A DNA stretch of 64,000 nucleotides from JBBROS01 sp963752225 (lineage in GTDB: Bacteria > Pseudomonadota > Alphaproteobacteria > Acetobacterales > Acetobacteraceae): contig CAVVXS010000007.1 in the NCBI GenBank assembly GCA_963752225.1, forward strand, positions 930,001-994,000, written 5' to 3'. This document shows, piece after piece, positions 24,836-35,175 of this stretch; positions within the stretch are counted from its first letter, which is position 1, and each line of letters starts with the position of its first letter. A model generated the notes under the pieces. That model did no database searches. It was not told where the DNA came from and worked only from the letters and a program-made list of their open reading frames with translations. The translations under genes were made by a program, and so were the position numbers.

Positions 24836-25610
24836 TCGGCTTGTTCTGCTCGTCGAGCATGGGAACGCCATACTCGGCCAGCACGCTGGCGATGGCAGGT
24901 TCCTGCTTGCGGATCGCCTGGTTGATGCGACGCCGCCAGTCCGGCTCGTTGGCCCGCACGCCCATGCCGATCCGGTAATCGAGCCGAGGCGCGCCCGGCT
25001 CGGCGTCCAGGAACGCCGCGGTGAGCGGCAGGTGGTCATGCTGGATGGCGTAGCCGGCCACCGGCCCCCAAACGAGCGCCACGTCGATATTGCCGTCGAC
25101 CACGTCCTGCAGCATGGCGCGGGCCGGGTTGGAGGTTCGCGTATCGACCGCCAGGGAGTAGGCGCGGACATGGGGCATCAGCCCGTGCTTCAGGGCGAGA
25201 TCGGTCGGCGGCGTGGCGGCGACGAGGCCGATCCGCAGCGCTGCTACGGCCGGGTCGCCCAGCGACGTCGCCGTGATATGGTCGGCGGGGCGGGTCACGA
25301 TCATGTAGCCGGTGTGGTAATAGGCGTTGGTGGTGTCCATGACGCCATCGCCGGCCACGGTGCCCATGACGAGGTCGCAGGTGCGGGCACGCAGGGTGTT
25401 GCGCACGAAGCCGACAGTTTGCGGGAACCACACGAAGCTGACCGGCAGACCCAGATCGGCCCCGATCAGGTCGGCGATGCGGTTCTCGAAGCCCTGCCGG
25501 GCCTGGTTCGAGAACGGCAGGTTGTTGGGGTCGGCGCAGACGCGGAGCTCGGTCTGCGTGATCAGCTCCGCCTGCTGCGCCGCAGCCGGCCCGGCGGCGA
25601 CCGCGGCCAC
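24816..25610 (-). CDS. xoxJ: XoxJ-like periplasmic binding protein
   Basis: A quinoprotein dehydrogenase-associated substrate-binding-like protein, 264 residues. Characteristic segments are LRVCADPNNLPFSNQARQGF near the mature N-terminus and a CDLVMGTVAGDGVMDTT segment with one conserved Cys. MxaJ/XoxJ proteins are periplasmic and are thought to help PQQ methanol dehydrogenase maturation. The GTG at 25610 is used, but the open frame continues upstream into the cytochrome gene (LLAAALVAAVAAGPAAA would be a better signal), so the real start may be an unusual codon slightly upstream. It follows the cytochrome gene by 22 bp. Confidence 0.88.
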   Translation of the reverse strand: MAAVAAGPAAAQQAELITQTELRVCADPNNLPFSNQARQGFENRIADLIGADLGLPVSFVWFPQTVGFVRNTLRARTCDLVMGTVAGDGVMDTTNAYYHTGYMIVTRPADHITATSLGDPAVAALRIGLVAATPPTDLALKHGLMPHVRAYSLAVDTRTSNPARAMLQDVVDGNIDVALVWGPVAGYAIQHDHLPLTAAFLDAEPGAPRLDYRIGMGVRANEPDWRRRINQAIRKQEPAIASVLAEYGVPMLDEQNKPIAATAP

Positions 25611-25632
25611 AAGTGCGGCCGCGAGAAGGGTC

Positions 25633-26082
25633 CTAGCCGTTGTCGCTGTCCTCGCCGATGCGCTTTGGCCGGCCGCGGCCGAGCTTGTCGTCGGATCGGG
25701 CCTTCAGGTAGCCGTAGATGTCGTCGAGGTAGTTGACGACGTCCTCGGTGGTGCCGAATGCCGGCATGACGTTATTCTGCGCCTGCGTCACATTCTGCCG
25801 ACCGTTGATGATGACGTCGGTGAACTGCTCGTAGCTGAGGTGCTTGAGCGAGTCGGTGAGATTGGGAGCATAGGAGCTTCCGGAGCCATCCGGCCCGTGG
25901 CAGCGGTGGCACGACTCCCCGTAGCGGCGATAGCCGTTGTAGACGTGCTGATCGACCGAGCCGTTCTGCACGGTGTAGACGGGATCGTTCTCGGCCCGAG
26001 CAGGGCCCGGAATAAGGAGGCTGCCGCCGGCCGTGACCGCGCAGATCCCGGCCGTTAACGCAAACACTGGTCCGTAACGCAT
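25633..26082 (-). CDS. xoxG: c-type cytochrome, electron acceptor of methanol dehydrogenase
   Basis: A 149-residue periplasmic monoheme cytochrome c with a signal peptide (ALTAGICAVTAGGSLLIPGP...ARA). The heme is attached through C58 and C61 of CHRCH, with H62 as one axial ligand and M106 (NNVMPAFG) as the probable second. The sequence fits the methanol-metabolism-related cytochromes encoded next to XoxF. It would pass electrons from XoxF to the respiratory chain. The ATG at 26082 gives the cleanest signal peptide; a TTG at 26100 is an alternative. Confidence 0.9.
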   Translation of the reverse strand: MRYGPVFALTAGICAVTAGGSLLIPGPARAENDPVYTVQNGSVDQHVYNGYRRYGESCHRCHGPDGSGSSYAPNLTDSLKHLSYEQFTDVIINGRQNVTQAQNNVMPAFGTTEDVVNYLDDIYGYLKARSDDKLGRGRPKRIGEDSDNG

Positions 26083-26149
26083 AGGTTGGAAGACTCCCAA
26101 GTAATACCCCGGCCGCGTTGTGTGCGGCCGGGGGTCGGGTCGGCTTTGC

Positions 26150-27952
26150 TTAGTCGATGCCGAACACTGTCAGCACGCCGCCGAGTTGGGTGTAGTTGGA
26201 AAGCTGCTTGTAGGCGCCCACGGCCCCGAGCCCGTCGGTGTCGTTGGCCAGCCCGGCCGCCATGCCGATCCCGGCCCAGCCGCCCACGCCCGACAGCACG
26301 GCGATGTATTGCTTGCCGCCATGCGTGTAGGTGTTGATGTTGCCGATGATCCCGGACGGGGTCTTATACTTGTACAGCTCCTTGCCGGTCTTGATGTCGA
26401 CGCCCTTGATGTAGCCTTCGAGGGTTCCGTAGAACACCACGTCGCCGGCGGTCGCCAAGGCGCCCGACCACACCGAGAACGGCTCCGGGTCCGACCACAC
26501 GATCTTGCCGGTGCCGGCGTCGTAGGCAATGAAGTTGCCCAGGTTGGTGTCGCCCTTCGGCGGATACATCGACAGCGTCGCGCCCACATAGGGCTGGCCC
26601 GCCGTGTAAGACACCTTGAACGGCTCGTAATCCATGCAGACGTGGTTGGTCGGCACGTAGAACATGTTGGTCTTGGGCGAGAACGCCGCCGGCTGCTGGT
26701 CCTTGGATCCCAGCGCGGCCGGGCAGATGTTGCGGCTGTTCTTGTCCTCGCCGTTGTGCTGCGTGCTGTATTGGTCGACCACTTGCGGCCGGCCCGTGGT
26801 CATGTCCACCTTGGTCGCCCAGTTCACCGCCGGGTCATACTTCTCGGCCACCAGCAACTCGCCGGTTTCGCGGTTCAGCGTGTAGGCGAAGCCGTTGCGG
26901 TCGAAATGCACCAGCGCCTTGACCGTCTGCCCCTTCACCGGGATGTCGGCCAGGATCATCTCGTTGACCCCGTCGTAGTCCCACTCGTCGTGCGGGGTCA
27001 TCTGGTAGACCCATTTCGCCATACCGGTGTCGGCGTCGCGGGCGAAGATGGTCATCGACCACTTGTTGTCGCCGGGCCGCTGCACCGGGTTCCAGGTCGA
27101 CGGGTTGCCGGTCCCGTAATAGATCAGGTTGGTGGCGGGGTCGTAGGAGTACCAGCCCCAGGTCGAGCCGCCGCCCGTCTTCCACTGGTCGCCTTGCCAG
27201 GTCTGCAGCGAGGAGTTCGGCCCGACCGGCTTGCCCATCATGGTGGTCTTCTGCGGGTCGATCTTGATCTGGTCGTCCGGCCCGACCGAGAACGCGTTCC
27301 AGGCCTGCGAGCCGTCCTTGAGGTTGTAGGCGGTCAGCCGGCCTTGGGTGCCGAACTCGCCGCCGCTGATGCCGACATAGACCTTATCCTTCACGATCAT
27401 GGGCGCCATGGTCATGGTCTCGCCCTTGGCCGGGTCGCCGTTCTTGGCGTGCCACAGCTCCTTGCCGGTCTTGGCGTCGAGCGCCACCACGGTCGCGTCG
27501 GACTGGTTGAGGATGATCTTGCCGTCGCCATAGGCCACGCCGCGGTTGACCGTGTCGCAGCACATCACGGCGATCACGCTCGGGTCTTGGTGCGGCTCGT
27601 ACTTCCACAGCACCTTGCCGTTGTCGTTGAGGTCGAGCGCGAACACGTTGTTGGGGAACGGCGTGTGCACATACATGGTGTCGCCGATCACCAGCGGACC
27701 GCCCTCATGGCCGCGCAGCACACCGGTCGAGAACGACCACACCGGATGCAGCTTGGCGACGTTGGACGCGTTGATCTTGTCCAGCGGGCTGTAACGATGG
27801 TTGGCGTAGTTGCCGGTGGGCATCACCCACTGGTTGGCATCCCCCTGCAGCTTCACCAACTCATCGTTCGCCGAAGCCGGCGACGACGCCAAAACCGCCG
27901 CCATACTCAGCATCGTGGTGCATGCGAGCGCAGACAACATCGAGATTTTCAC
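26150..27952 (-). CDS. xoxF: Lanthanide-dependent PQQ methanol dehydrogenase XoxF
   Basis: A 600-residue periplasmic quinoprotein with a signal peptide ending near ASA-ND (residue 29). Methanol dehydrogenase landmarks are all present: the vicinal disulfide C131-C132, metal-site E199 (GGEFG) and N283 (GTGNP), and the catalytic D325 followed two residues later by D327 (HDEWDYDGVN). That second Asp is the marker of lanthanide-binding XoxF, where calcium enzymes have Ala. The GTG start at 27952 is supported by GGGAGGGG about 8 bp upstream. It oxidises methanol to formaldehyde (or further to formate) and feeds the cytochrome encoded next. Confidence 0.95.
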   Translation of the reverse strand: MKISMLSALACTTMLSMAAVLASSPASANDELVKLQGDANQWVMPTGNYANHRYSPLDKINASNVAKLHPVWSFSTGVLRGHEGGPLVIGDTMYVHTPFPNNVFALDLNDNGKVLWKYEPHQDPSVIAVMCCDTVNRGVAYGDGKIILNQSDATVVALDAKTGKELWHAKNGDPAKGETMTMAPMIVKDKVYVGISGGEFGTQGRLTAYNLKDGSQAWNAFSVGPDDQIKIDPQKTTMMGKPVGPNSSLQTWQGDQWKTGGGSTWGWYSYDPATNLIYYGTGNPSTWNPVQRPGDNKWSMTIFARDADTGMAKWVYQMTPHDEWDYDGVNEMILADIPVKGQTVKALVHFDRNGFAYTLNRETGELLVAEKYDPAVNWATKVDMTTGRPQVVDQYSTQHNGEDKNSRNICPAALGSKDQQPAAFSPKTNMFYVPTNHVCMDYEPFKVSYTAGQPYVGATLSMYPPKGDTNLGNFIAYDAGTGKIVWSDPEPFSVWSGALATAGDVVFYGTLEGYIKGVDIKTGKELYKYKTPSGIIGNINTYTHGGKQYIAVLSGVGGWAGIGMAAGLANDTDGLGAVGAYKQLSNYTQLGGVLTVFGID

Positions 27953-28244
27953 GTCGGACCCCTCCCTGATGGGCAAAAACGATCTGCCGTTCGGCAGCTG
28001 GTGAACAACTTCAGCGCCGCGCGTCAGCGCCGCCGCTTCGTTCATCCAACGAGTGTATGGGCGGGGCCGGAAACTTAACAAGACATAAAACAACGGTAAT
28101 TTTTATCACTCGCGAATATTGTGCGTCGCAACAAAAACGGTTGTGCGATGCAGCATAAATGACAGCATTGCTGATGCTTTAACACGGTGGACGCGCCAGC
28201 CGAGCATTGTAGTGTGCAGGCACCGATCACCTGGAGAACGCCCC
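27953..28244. promoter_or_regulatory. Divergent promoter region between xoxF and the formaldehyde dehydrogenase
   Basis: 292 bp separating two divergent methanol-metabolism genes. The middle (28070-28200) is markedly AT-rich for this genome and must hold promoters in both directions. A perfect 11-bp palindrome CAGCATTGCTG is at 28163-28173. No promoter hexamers can be assigned with confidence. Confidence 0.6.
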
Positions 28245-29354
28245 ATGGACGTCCGTGCTGCCATCGCCTTCGAGGCTGGCAAACCGTTGCAAATCGACAC
28301 CGTGCAGCTCGAAGGGCCGCGGGCCGGCGAGGTGCTGGTCGAAATCAAGGCAACCGGGATTTGCCATACGGACAAGTTCACCCTGTCGGGCGAGGACCCG
28401 GAAGGCCTGTTCCCGGCCATCCTCGGCCACGAGGGCGCCGGCATCGTGCGGGAATGCGGCCCCGGCGTGTCCTCGCTCAAGCCCGGCGACCACGTCATCC
28501 CGCTGTACACGCCGGAATGCCGCGAGTGCGACTATTGCCTCAGCCGCAAGACCAACCTCTGTCAGAAGATCCGGGTGACCCAGGGACGCGGCCTGATGCC
28601 GGACGGCACCAGCCGGTTCAGCTACAAGGGCAAGCCGGTGCTGCACTACATGGGCTGCAGCACCTTCGCCAACTTCACCGTGCTGCCGGAGATCGCGCTG
28701 GCGAAAGTCCGCGAGGACGCGCCGTTCGAGAAGATCTGCTACATCGGCTGCGGCGTCACGACCGGGGTCGGCGCGGCGTTGTTCACCGCCAAGGTGGCGC
28801 CCGGCGACCGCGTCGTGGTGTTCGGGCTTGGCGGCATCGGGCTCAACGTGGTGCAGGGGGCCCGCATCGCCGGCGCCGATCAGATCGTCGGCGTGGACCT
28901 CAACCCGGCCCGCGAGGAGCTGGCGCGCAAGTTCGGCCTGACCGACTTCGTCAATCCGAAGGACGTCAGCGGCGACATGGTCGCGCACTTGGTCGAACTA
29001 ACCAAGGGCGGCGCCGACCACAGCTTCGAATGCGTGGGCAACCCCAAGCTGATGCGTCAAGCGCTCGAATGCGCGCACAAGGGCTGGGGCAAGAGCACCA
29101 TCATCGGCGTCGCCGGCGCCGGGCAGGAGATCAGCACGCGGCCGTTCCAACTGGTGACCGGCCGGGTCTGGCAAGGCAGCGCGTTCGGGGGCGCCCGTGG
29201 CCGTACCGACGTGCCGCACATCGTCGACTGGTACATGGAGGGCAAGGTCAACATCGACGACCTGATCACCCACGTGCTGCCGCTCGAGCAGATCAACGAT
29301 GCGTTCGACCTGATGACCCGCGGCGAGTCGATCCGCAGCGTGGTGGTGTTCTGA
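28245..29354 (+). CDS. frmA: S-(hydroxymethyl)glutathione dehydrogenase / class III alcohol dehydrogenase
   Basis: A 369-residue zinc medium-chain dehydrogenase. Catalytic-zinc ligands are C40 (GICHTD), H62-E63 (LGHEGAG) and C169 (IGCGVTTG); structural-zinc cysteines are C92, C95, C98 and C106. The NAD site is VFGLGGIGLNVVQG. The C169 region and length fit class III enzymes, which oxidise the adduct of formaldehyde and glutathione to S-formylglutathione. Placed divergently from xoxF, it would detoxify or assimilate the formaldehyde made from methanol. GGAGA precedes the ATG. No S-formylglutathione hydrolase is nearby. Confidence 0.9.
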   Translation: MDVRAAIAFEAGKPLQIDTVQLEGPRAGEVLVEIKATGICHTDKFTLSGEDPEGLFPAILGHEGAGIVRECGPGVSSLKPGDHVIPLYTPECRECDYCLSRKTNLCQKIRVTQGRGLMPDGTSRFSYKGKPVLHYMGCSTFANFTVLPEIALAKVREDAPFEKICYIGCGVTTGVGAALFTAKVAPGDRVVVFGLGGIGLNVVQGARIAGADQIVGVDLNPAREELARKFGLTDFVNPKDVSGDMVAHLVELTKGGADHSFECVGNPKLMRQALECAHKGWGKSTIIGVAGAGQEISTRPFQLVTGRVWQGSAFGGARGRTDVPHIVDWYMEGKVNIDDLITHVLPLEQINDAFDLMTRGESIRSVVVF

Positions 29355-29357
29355 GCC

Positions 29358-29393
29358 GCGGGCGCCCGGCCAATCCGCCGGCCGGGCGCCCGC
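29358..29393. terminator. Strong bidirectional hairpin
   Basis: A 14-bp perfect inverted repeat, GCGGGCGCCCGGCC with GGCCGGGCGCCCGC, loop 8 nt, starting 4 bp after the formaldehyde dehydrogenase stop and ending 9 bp before the stop of the convergent small gene. No T-run, but the position between convergent genes fits a terminator. Confidence 0.75.
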
Positions 29394-29402
29394 GCTCGGC
29401 GG

Positions 29403-29609
29403 TCAGATCGGGCGGTCGTGCGGCTTGTCGACCTCGCAGCGCCACTTCGCCAGCATGTAGCGGGGGTGGGCGGCGAGGTATTCCTGAGCGTGCTGCTGCG
29501 CGCTCATGGTGCACTGCATCGGGTTTGCGTATTCGGTGAAAGCTTCACGTTTCTCGGTGCAGCGGTCAGGCGTATCCGACAGGCAAAAAACAAGGACTAG
29601 CTCAATCAT
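29403..29609 (-). CDS. Small cysteine-containing protein of unknown function
   Basis: A 68-residue protein beginning MIELVLVFCLSDTPDRCTEK and continuing with NPMQCTMSAQQHAQEYLAAH; four cysteines (CL, RC, QC, RC) suggest two disulfides in an exported domain, the first ~10 residues being hydrophobic. Not a family I can name. Its start codon overlaps the start codon of the divergent gene in the tetranucleotide CATG (29607-29610), which is unusual. Confidence 0.65.
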   Translation of the reverse strand: MIELVLVFCLSDTPDRCTEKREAFTEYANPMQCTMSAQQHAQEYLAAHPRYMLAKWRCEVDKPHDRPI

Positions 29610-30345
29610 GCCTTTTCTCCCGAGCCCTGGCTCGAACGGGTTGACAGCGGCCATCTCCTTCCTGGGGATTGCCGTATGTTTGGCAAGCCCGCTCTTGGCT
29701 CAAACGCCTCGTGCCGAGGCGCCCGCGCACGTCGCTCCGGCCGACGACCCGCGTCCGCTCAGTGCGGCCCAGATCGCGCTCTTTGAAACGCCGCATCTGC
29801 AAAATGTGCGCCAACCCTTAACGCTGGATTACGACTTTGTGCGCGAAGGCCCCGAAGGCTTCGCAGACAAGGTCGCGGTGCACATTCGGCGCGTCAACGC
29901 CGACGGTTCGAAGGATGTTAGTTTCGACTTTTTAACTGGTTCTCGCAAGGTTAACTATCCGGAACTGGACGCCTTCCGCGGCAACCCGTTGCTCATGCTG
30001 GTCATGGAACGGGATGTGCTCGGAATGAAGCAGTCGCTCGGGCTGTCTGCCGCTTATTTCCGCAACAACATCCGCGAATCGTTCGTTGACCGCGCAACCG
30101 TCACCGGGACCGAGATCCCGTTCGAGGGCCGCAGCGTCCCCGCTCGCGTCATCTCGGTGCAGCCGTTCGAGCACGACGACCGGTTCGACCGTCTGCCGAT
30201 GGTCAAGCAGAAGCGCTACGTCTTCACCCTGGCCGACGCGGTGCCGGGCGGGATCGCGGCGATCACCATCGACATGCCCGGCGACCCGGCGATGCAGTTG
30301 CCGCCGTTCTCGGAAAAGCTCAGCTATGGGGGGACCGAACCATGA
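29608..30345 (+). CDS. Secreted protein of unknown function
   Basis: A 245-residue protein with a signal peptide (LTAAISFLGIAVCLASPLLA) and a beta-rich mature domain (LTLDYDFVREGPEGFADKVA; YVFTLADAVPGGIAAITIDM). No cofactor motif or cysteine pattern. The ATG at 29608 abuts the divergent gene's ATG; a TTG about 30 bp downstream (within NGLTAAIS) is an alternative that would separate the two. The next gene overlaps its stop (ATGA). Location beside the methanol genes suggests, but does not prove, a role there. Confidence 0.72.
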   Translation: MPFLPSPGSNGLTAAISFLGIAVCLASPLLAQTPRAEAPAHVAPADDPRPLSAAQIALFETPHLQNVRQPLTLDYDFVREGPEGFADKVAVHIRRVNADGSKDVSFDFLTGSRKVNYPELDAFRGNPLLMLVMERDVLGMKQSLGLSAAYFRNNIRESFVDRATVTGTEIPFEGRSVPARVISVQPFEHDDRFDRLPMVKQKRYVFTLADAVPGGIAAITIDMPGDPAMQLPPFSEKLSYGGTEP

Positions 30346-30707
30346 GGCGCGCCTGGCTTCCCGCCTTGGCCGCGGCGGCTGTCATCGCCGGCGCCGGAGC
30401 CGTGCGGGCGCAAACGCAGCACCACCCGGTCAACGATTATCCGACGGCGGCCCGCGCCGACTACGTGATCGGCTGCCTGGCGTCCAACGGGTTCAAGCGG
30501 GAAGCGCTCGACAAGTGCGCTTGCGGCATCGACGTCATCGCCGACCAGATGCCGTATGCCGACTACGAGCAGGCCGACACCATCCTGCGCATGCAGCAGG
30601 GCGGGCTCGGCGACCGGGGCGCCATGTTCCGGGACACGCCGGTGGCCAAGGAGCAGACGGAGAAGCTCCGGCGCGCGCAGGCGGAGGTCAACCTGCAATG
30701 CCATTGA
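30342..30707 (+). CDS. Small secreted cysteine protein of unknown function
   Basis: A 121-residue protein with a signal peptide (AWLPALAAAAVIAGAGAVRAQ) and a mature part with four cysteines (VIGCLAS, KCACG, LQCH). The mature core reads DYVIGCLASNGFKREALDKC then MPYADYEQADTILRMQQGGL. I do not know the family's function. It is translationally coupled to the preceding secreted protein, and both precede a TonB gene. Confidence 0.72.
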   Translation: MRRAWLPALAAAAVIAGAGAVRAQTQHHPVNDYPTAARADYVIGCLASNGFKREALDKCACGIDVIADQMPYADYEQADTILRMQQGGLGDRGAMFRDTPVAKEQTEKLRRAQAEVNLQCH

Positions 30708-30759
30708 TGGCGGGACGCCGCGCCGGCCGGCGCTTGCCGCGGGAGGAACGGCGGCGTTC

Positions 30760-31704
30760 GTGAACAGCCGGGCAACAGCGCAGACCGCAGACCGGGACGG
30801 GGCGAGCTTCTGGCTCGACCGCGCGGACCCACGGCCGCTCGAGCGCCGGCCCGGCCGTGGCCGCCCGGCGTCACCTCGGCACCGCGCCGCGCTGACCGGC
30901 TCGTCGCTCGCGCACCTTGCGGTGTTGGGCTTGCTGCTTTGGTTCGGCGCGCCGGGCCTGCCGAACGGGCCGGACCCGGAGGCAGAGCCGTTCGAGATGG
31001 TGTTCGAACCCGCCCAGGCGCCGGCGCCGTCCCGCGAAAGGCCCGCGGTCCCGTTCGCGCCCGAGGCGCTGCCGCCCGAAGCATTGGCACCGGCTGAACC
31101 GGCCGCCCCTCCCCCGATCGAGCCCGTTCCCGACAATGCCCCTACGCCCCCGCCGCCGGCGGCCGAGGCTTTGCCGCCACCGCCAACCCCCGCGCCGACG
31201 GTTGCCGAGCCCCCGCCGGCGCCGGTGCCGCTGCCGAGCGCCAAACGAACGGTGGCGCCGCAGCCGACGGCGCCGAAACCGGCCAGCCGCCCGAAGCCGG
31301 CCGCCGAGCGGCCCACGCCGGCAACGACCGCGCCGCCGCCCTCGCGAGACCCGGCGCCGCCTCTCGCCGCACCGCCCGACGCAGCGGCTGCGCCGCAGGC
31401 CGTCGCCGCGGCGGCGATCAGCCCCGCTTGGCGCCGAGCGGTCGGGGCGTGGTTGCTGGACCACAAGCGCTATCCCGATGCGGCCCGGCGGCGCGGCGAG
31501 TCCGGCACCGTCGGCGTCAGCTTCGCGGTGGCGCGGAATGGTCAGGTCGGCGACGTGACGGTGACCAGCAGCTCCGGCTCGAGCATCCTCGACGACGCGG
31601 TGCTGGCGACCCTGAACGGACGCCAAGTGCCGCCCTTCCCCAGCGACATGCCGCAACCGCAGGTGCGGATCGCGGTGCGCGTCGTCTACTCGCTCGAACC
31701 CTGA
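30760..31704 (+). CDS. TonB family energy transducer
   Basis: A 314-residue TonB-type protein: one membrane span (~residues 46-65, LAHLAVLGLLLWFG), a long Pro/Ala-rich periplasmic linker (~75-225) and a C-terminal TonB domain (SPAWRRAVGAWLLDHKRYPD, GTVGVSFAVARNGQVGDVTV). TonB spans the periplasm and powers outer-membrane receptors using an ExbB/ExbD complex. The GTG at 30760 follows GGGAGGA. No TonB-dependent receptor or canonical ExbB/ExbD is adjacent. Position beside xoxF is suggestive of metal (lanthanide) uptake, which is inference only. Confidence 0.85.
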   Translation: MNSRATAQTADRDGASFWLDRADPRPLERRPGRGRPASPRHRAALTGSSLAHLAVLGLLLWFGAPGLPNGPDPEAEPFEMVFEPAQAPAPSRERPAVPFAPEALPPEALAPAEPAAPPPIEPVPDNAPTPPPPAAEALPPPPTPAPTVAEPPPAPVPLPSAKRTVAPQPTAPKPASRPKPAAERPTPATTAPPPSRDPAPPLAAPPDAAAAPQAVAAAAISPAWRRAVGAWLLDHKRYPDAARRRGESGTVGVSFAVARNGQVGDVTVTSSSGSSILDDAVLATLNGRQVPPFPSDMPQPQVRIAVRVVYSLEP

Positions 31705-31739
31705 ACTCGGGCCGCCTTACGTCCCCAACCTGGAACCGC

Positions 31740-33239
31740 CTATCCGGCGCGGCTGCGCGACCGCTCGACGGCGTCCTGCCATCCGGCGCGGCGCCGCGCG
31801 CGTTCGGCGGGCTCGGCATGCGGCTCGAAGCGGCGGGCCGCGCGCCACGACCGGGCGAAGGCGTCGGGCTCCGGATACACGCCGCTCGCCAGCCCGGCGA
31901 GGTAGGCGGCGCCCAGCGCCGTGGTTTCCAGCGAGCGCGGCCGGTCGACCGGCAGGTCCAGCGTGTCGGCGAGGAACTGCATCGTCCAGTCCGACGCGCA
32001 CATCCCGCCATCGACCCGCAACACGCCGGCGCCTGCTTGCAGCCCCGCGGACTCGAGATCGGAGCGGATCGCTTCGAGCAAGTCGTGGGTCTGGTGCGCG
32101 ACACATTCGAGCGCCGCCCGCGCCAGCTCGGCCCGTCCGGTGTTACGGGTGAGGCCAACCAGCAGGCCCTTGGCCTCGGCGTCCCAATGCGGCGCGCCGA
32201 GTCCGACAAAGGCCGGCACCAGGAACACGTCCTGCGCCGGGTCGGCTTGCGCGGCGAGATCGCCGACCTCGGCCGCCTGCTTGATGACGCCGAGGCCGTC
32301 GCGCAGCCACTGCACCGCCGCGCCGGCAACGAAGATCGAGCCTTCGAGCGCGTAGGTGCGCTCCCCGGCCCGCTGCAGGGCGATCGTGGTCAGCAGCCGG
32401 TGCGACGAGCGGACCGGGCTCTCCCCGGTATGCAGCAGGGCGAAACAGCCGGTGCCGTAGGTCGACTTCAACATGCCGGGCGCGACGCAGCCCTGGCCGA
32501 CCAGCGCCCCCTGTTGGTCGCCGACCATCGAGCGGATCGGCACCGCGGCGCCGAAATGCTCGGCCGACGCGGTGCCGAACGCGCCGCTGGTGTCGCGCAC
32601 CTCCGGCAGCACTGCAGCCGGGATGCGGAACAGGTCGAGCAGCTCCGGATCCCACTGCCCGGTGCGGATGTCGAGCAACATGGTGCGGGACGCGTTGGTT
32701 GCGTCGGTGGCGTGCACCTGTCCGCCGGTCAGCCGCCATAGCAGGAAGCTGTCGACGGTGCCGAAGGCGAGCCGTCCCGCCTCGGCCGCTTCGCGCGCGC
32801 CGGGCACGGTGTCGAGCAGCCAGGCGAGCTTGGTCGCGGAGAAATAGGGGTCGATCACCAGGCCGGTGCGGTCCTGGATCAGTTCGCCGTGGCCGGCGGC
32901 GCTGAGTGCCGCGCAGGCGGACGCGGTGCGGCGGTCCTGCCAGACGATGGCGTTGTGCACGGCGCGGCCGGTGGCGCGGTCCCACAGCACGACCGTCTCA
33001 CGCTGGTTGGCGATGCCGATGGCAGCCAGCGACGCCGCGTCCACTTTGGCCTTCTGCAAGGCGGCGCGGGCGGTGTCGAGCGTCGTTTGCCACAGGTCCT
33101 CGGGGTCGTGCTCGACCCAGCCGGGATGCGGGTAGTGCTGCGGGAACTCGGCCGAGCACTGCGCCAGCGGCTCGACGTCGGCGCCGAACACGATGGCGCG
33201 GGAGGAGGAGGTTCCCTGGTCGAGGGCGAGAATGGTCAT
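31740..33239 (-). CDS. glpK: Glycerol kinase
   Basis: A 499-residue FGGY-family kinase that phosphorylates glycerol to sn-glycerol 3-phosphate, the usual length for GlpK. The N-terminal phosphate-binding sequence is ILALDQGTSSSRAIVF; further marks are AIVWQDRRT and YGTGCFALLHTGE. It lies last in the minus-strand glycerol operon, after the transporter genes, and its product feeds GlpD encoded in the same cluster. A palindromic repeat region separates it from glpV. Confidence 0.95.
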   Translation of the reverse strand: MTILALDQGTSSSRAIVFGADVEPLAQCSAEFPQHYPHPGWVEHDPEDLWQTTLDTARAALQKAKVDAASLAAIGIANQRETVVLWDRATGRAVHNAIVWQDRRTASACAALSAAGHGELIQDRTGLVIDPYFSATKLAWLLDTVPGAREAAEAGRLAFGTVDSFLLWRLTGGQVHATDATNASRTMLLDIRTGQWDPELLDLFRIPAAVLPEVRDTSGAFGTASAEHFGAAVPIRSMVGDQQGALVGQGCVAPGMLKSTYGTGCFALLHTGESPVRSSHRLLTTIALQRAGERTYALEGSIFVAGAAVQWLRDGLGVIKQAAEVGDLAAQADPAQDVFLVPAFVGLGAPHWDAEAKGLLVGLTRNTGRAELARAALECVAHQTHDLLEAIRSDLESAGLQAGAGVLRVDGGMCASDWTMQFLADTLDLPVDRPRSLETTALGAAYLAGLASGVYPEPDAFARSWRAARRFEPHAEPAERARRRAGWQDAVERSRSRAG

Positions 33240-33254
33240 GGCTGTCCTTCAGGG

Positions 33255-33368
33255 AAGGCCGGGGCTCTGCCCCAGGCCCCGCCGGGGCCGAGGGGCCCCG
33301 GTCCCCCCGGACTCAAGTAGTGATCCCAAAGGCTCGCCTTTGGTGGGGTCCAGGGGCAAAGCCCCTGG
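33255..33368. repeat. Cluster of GC-rich palindromes between glpV and glpK
   Basis: Several hairpins in a row: GGGGC-TCT-GCCCC at 33261-33273, CCAAAGGC-TC-GCCTTTGG at 33326-33343 and CCAGGGGCAAAGCCCCTGG at 33350-33368. The last is the same palindrome as at 18549-18567 with a different loop. Within an operon such elements can stabilise the upstream mRNA and lower expression of the downstream gene. Confidence 0.8.
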
Positions 33369-33376
33369 CCTTCGGT

Positions 33377-35128
<1,752 letters not shown>

Positions 35129-35175
35129 GTTCGTTTCTCCCCCTTGCGGCCCGCACCATGCCGGCCGCGGTGTTT

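Noticed and set aside
28163..28173. CAGCATTGCTG palindrome as an operator for xoxF/frmA
   Set aside because: Eleven bases with a central odd base is too short to stand out; no repeat of it was seen near the other methanol genes.
30760..31704. TonB and the 18601-20727 channel pair forming one TonB-ExbB-ExbD system
   Set aside because: They are 10 kb apart, in opposite orientation, and the one-span partner lacks the ExbD periplasmic domain; no sequence link supports it.
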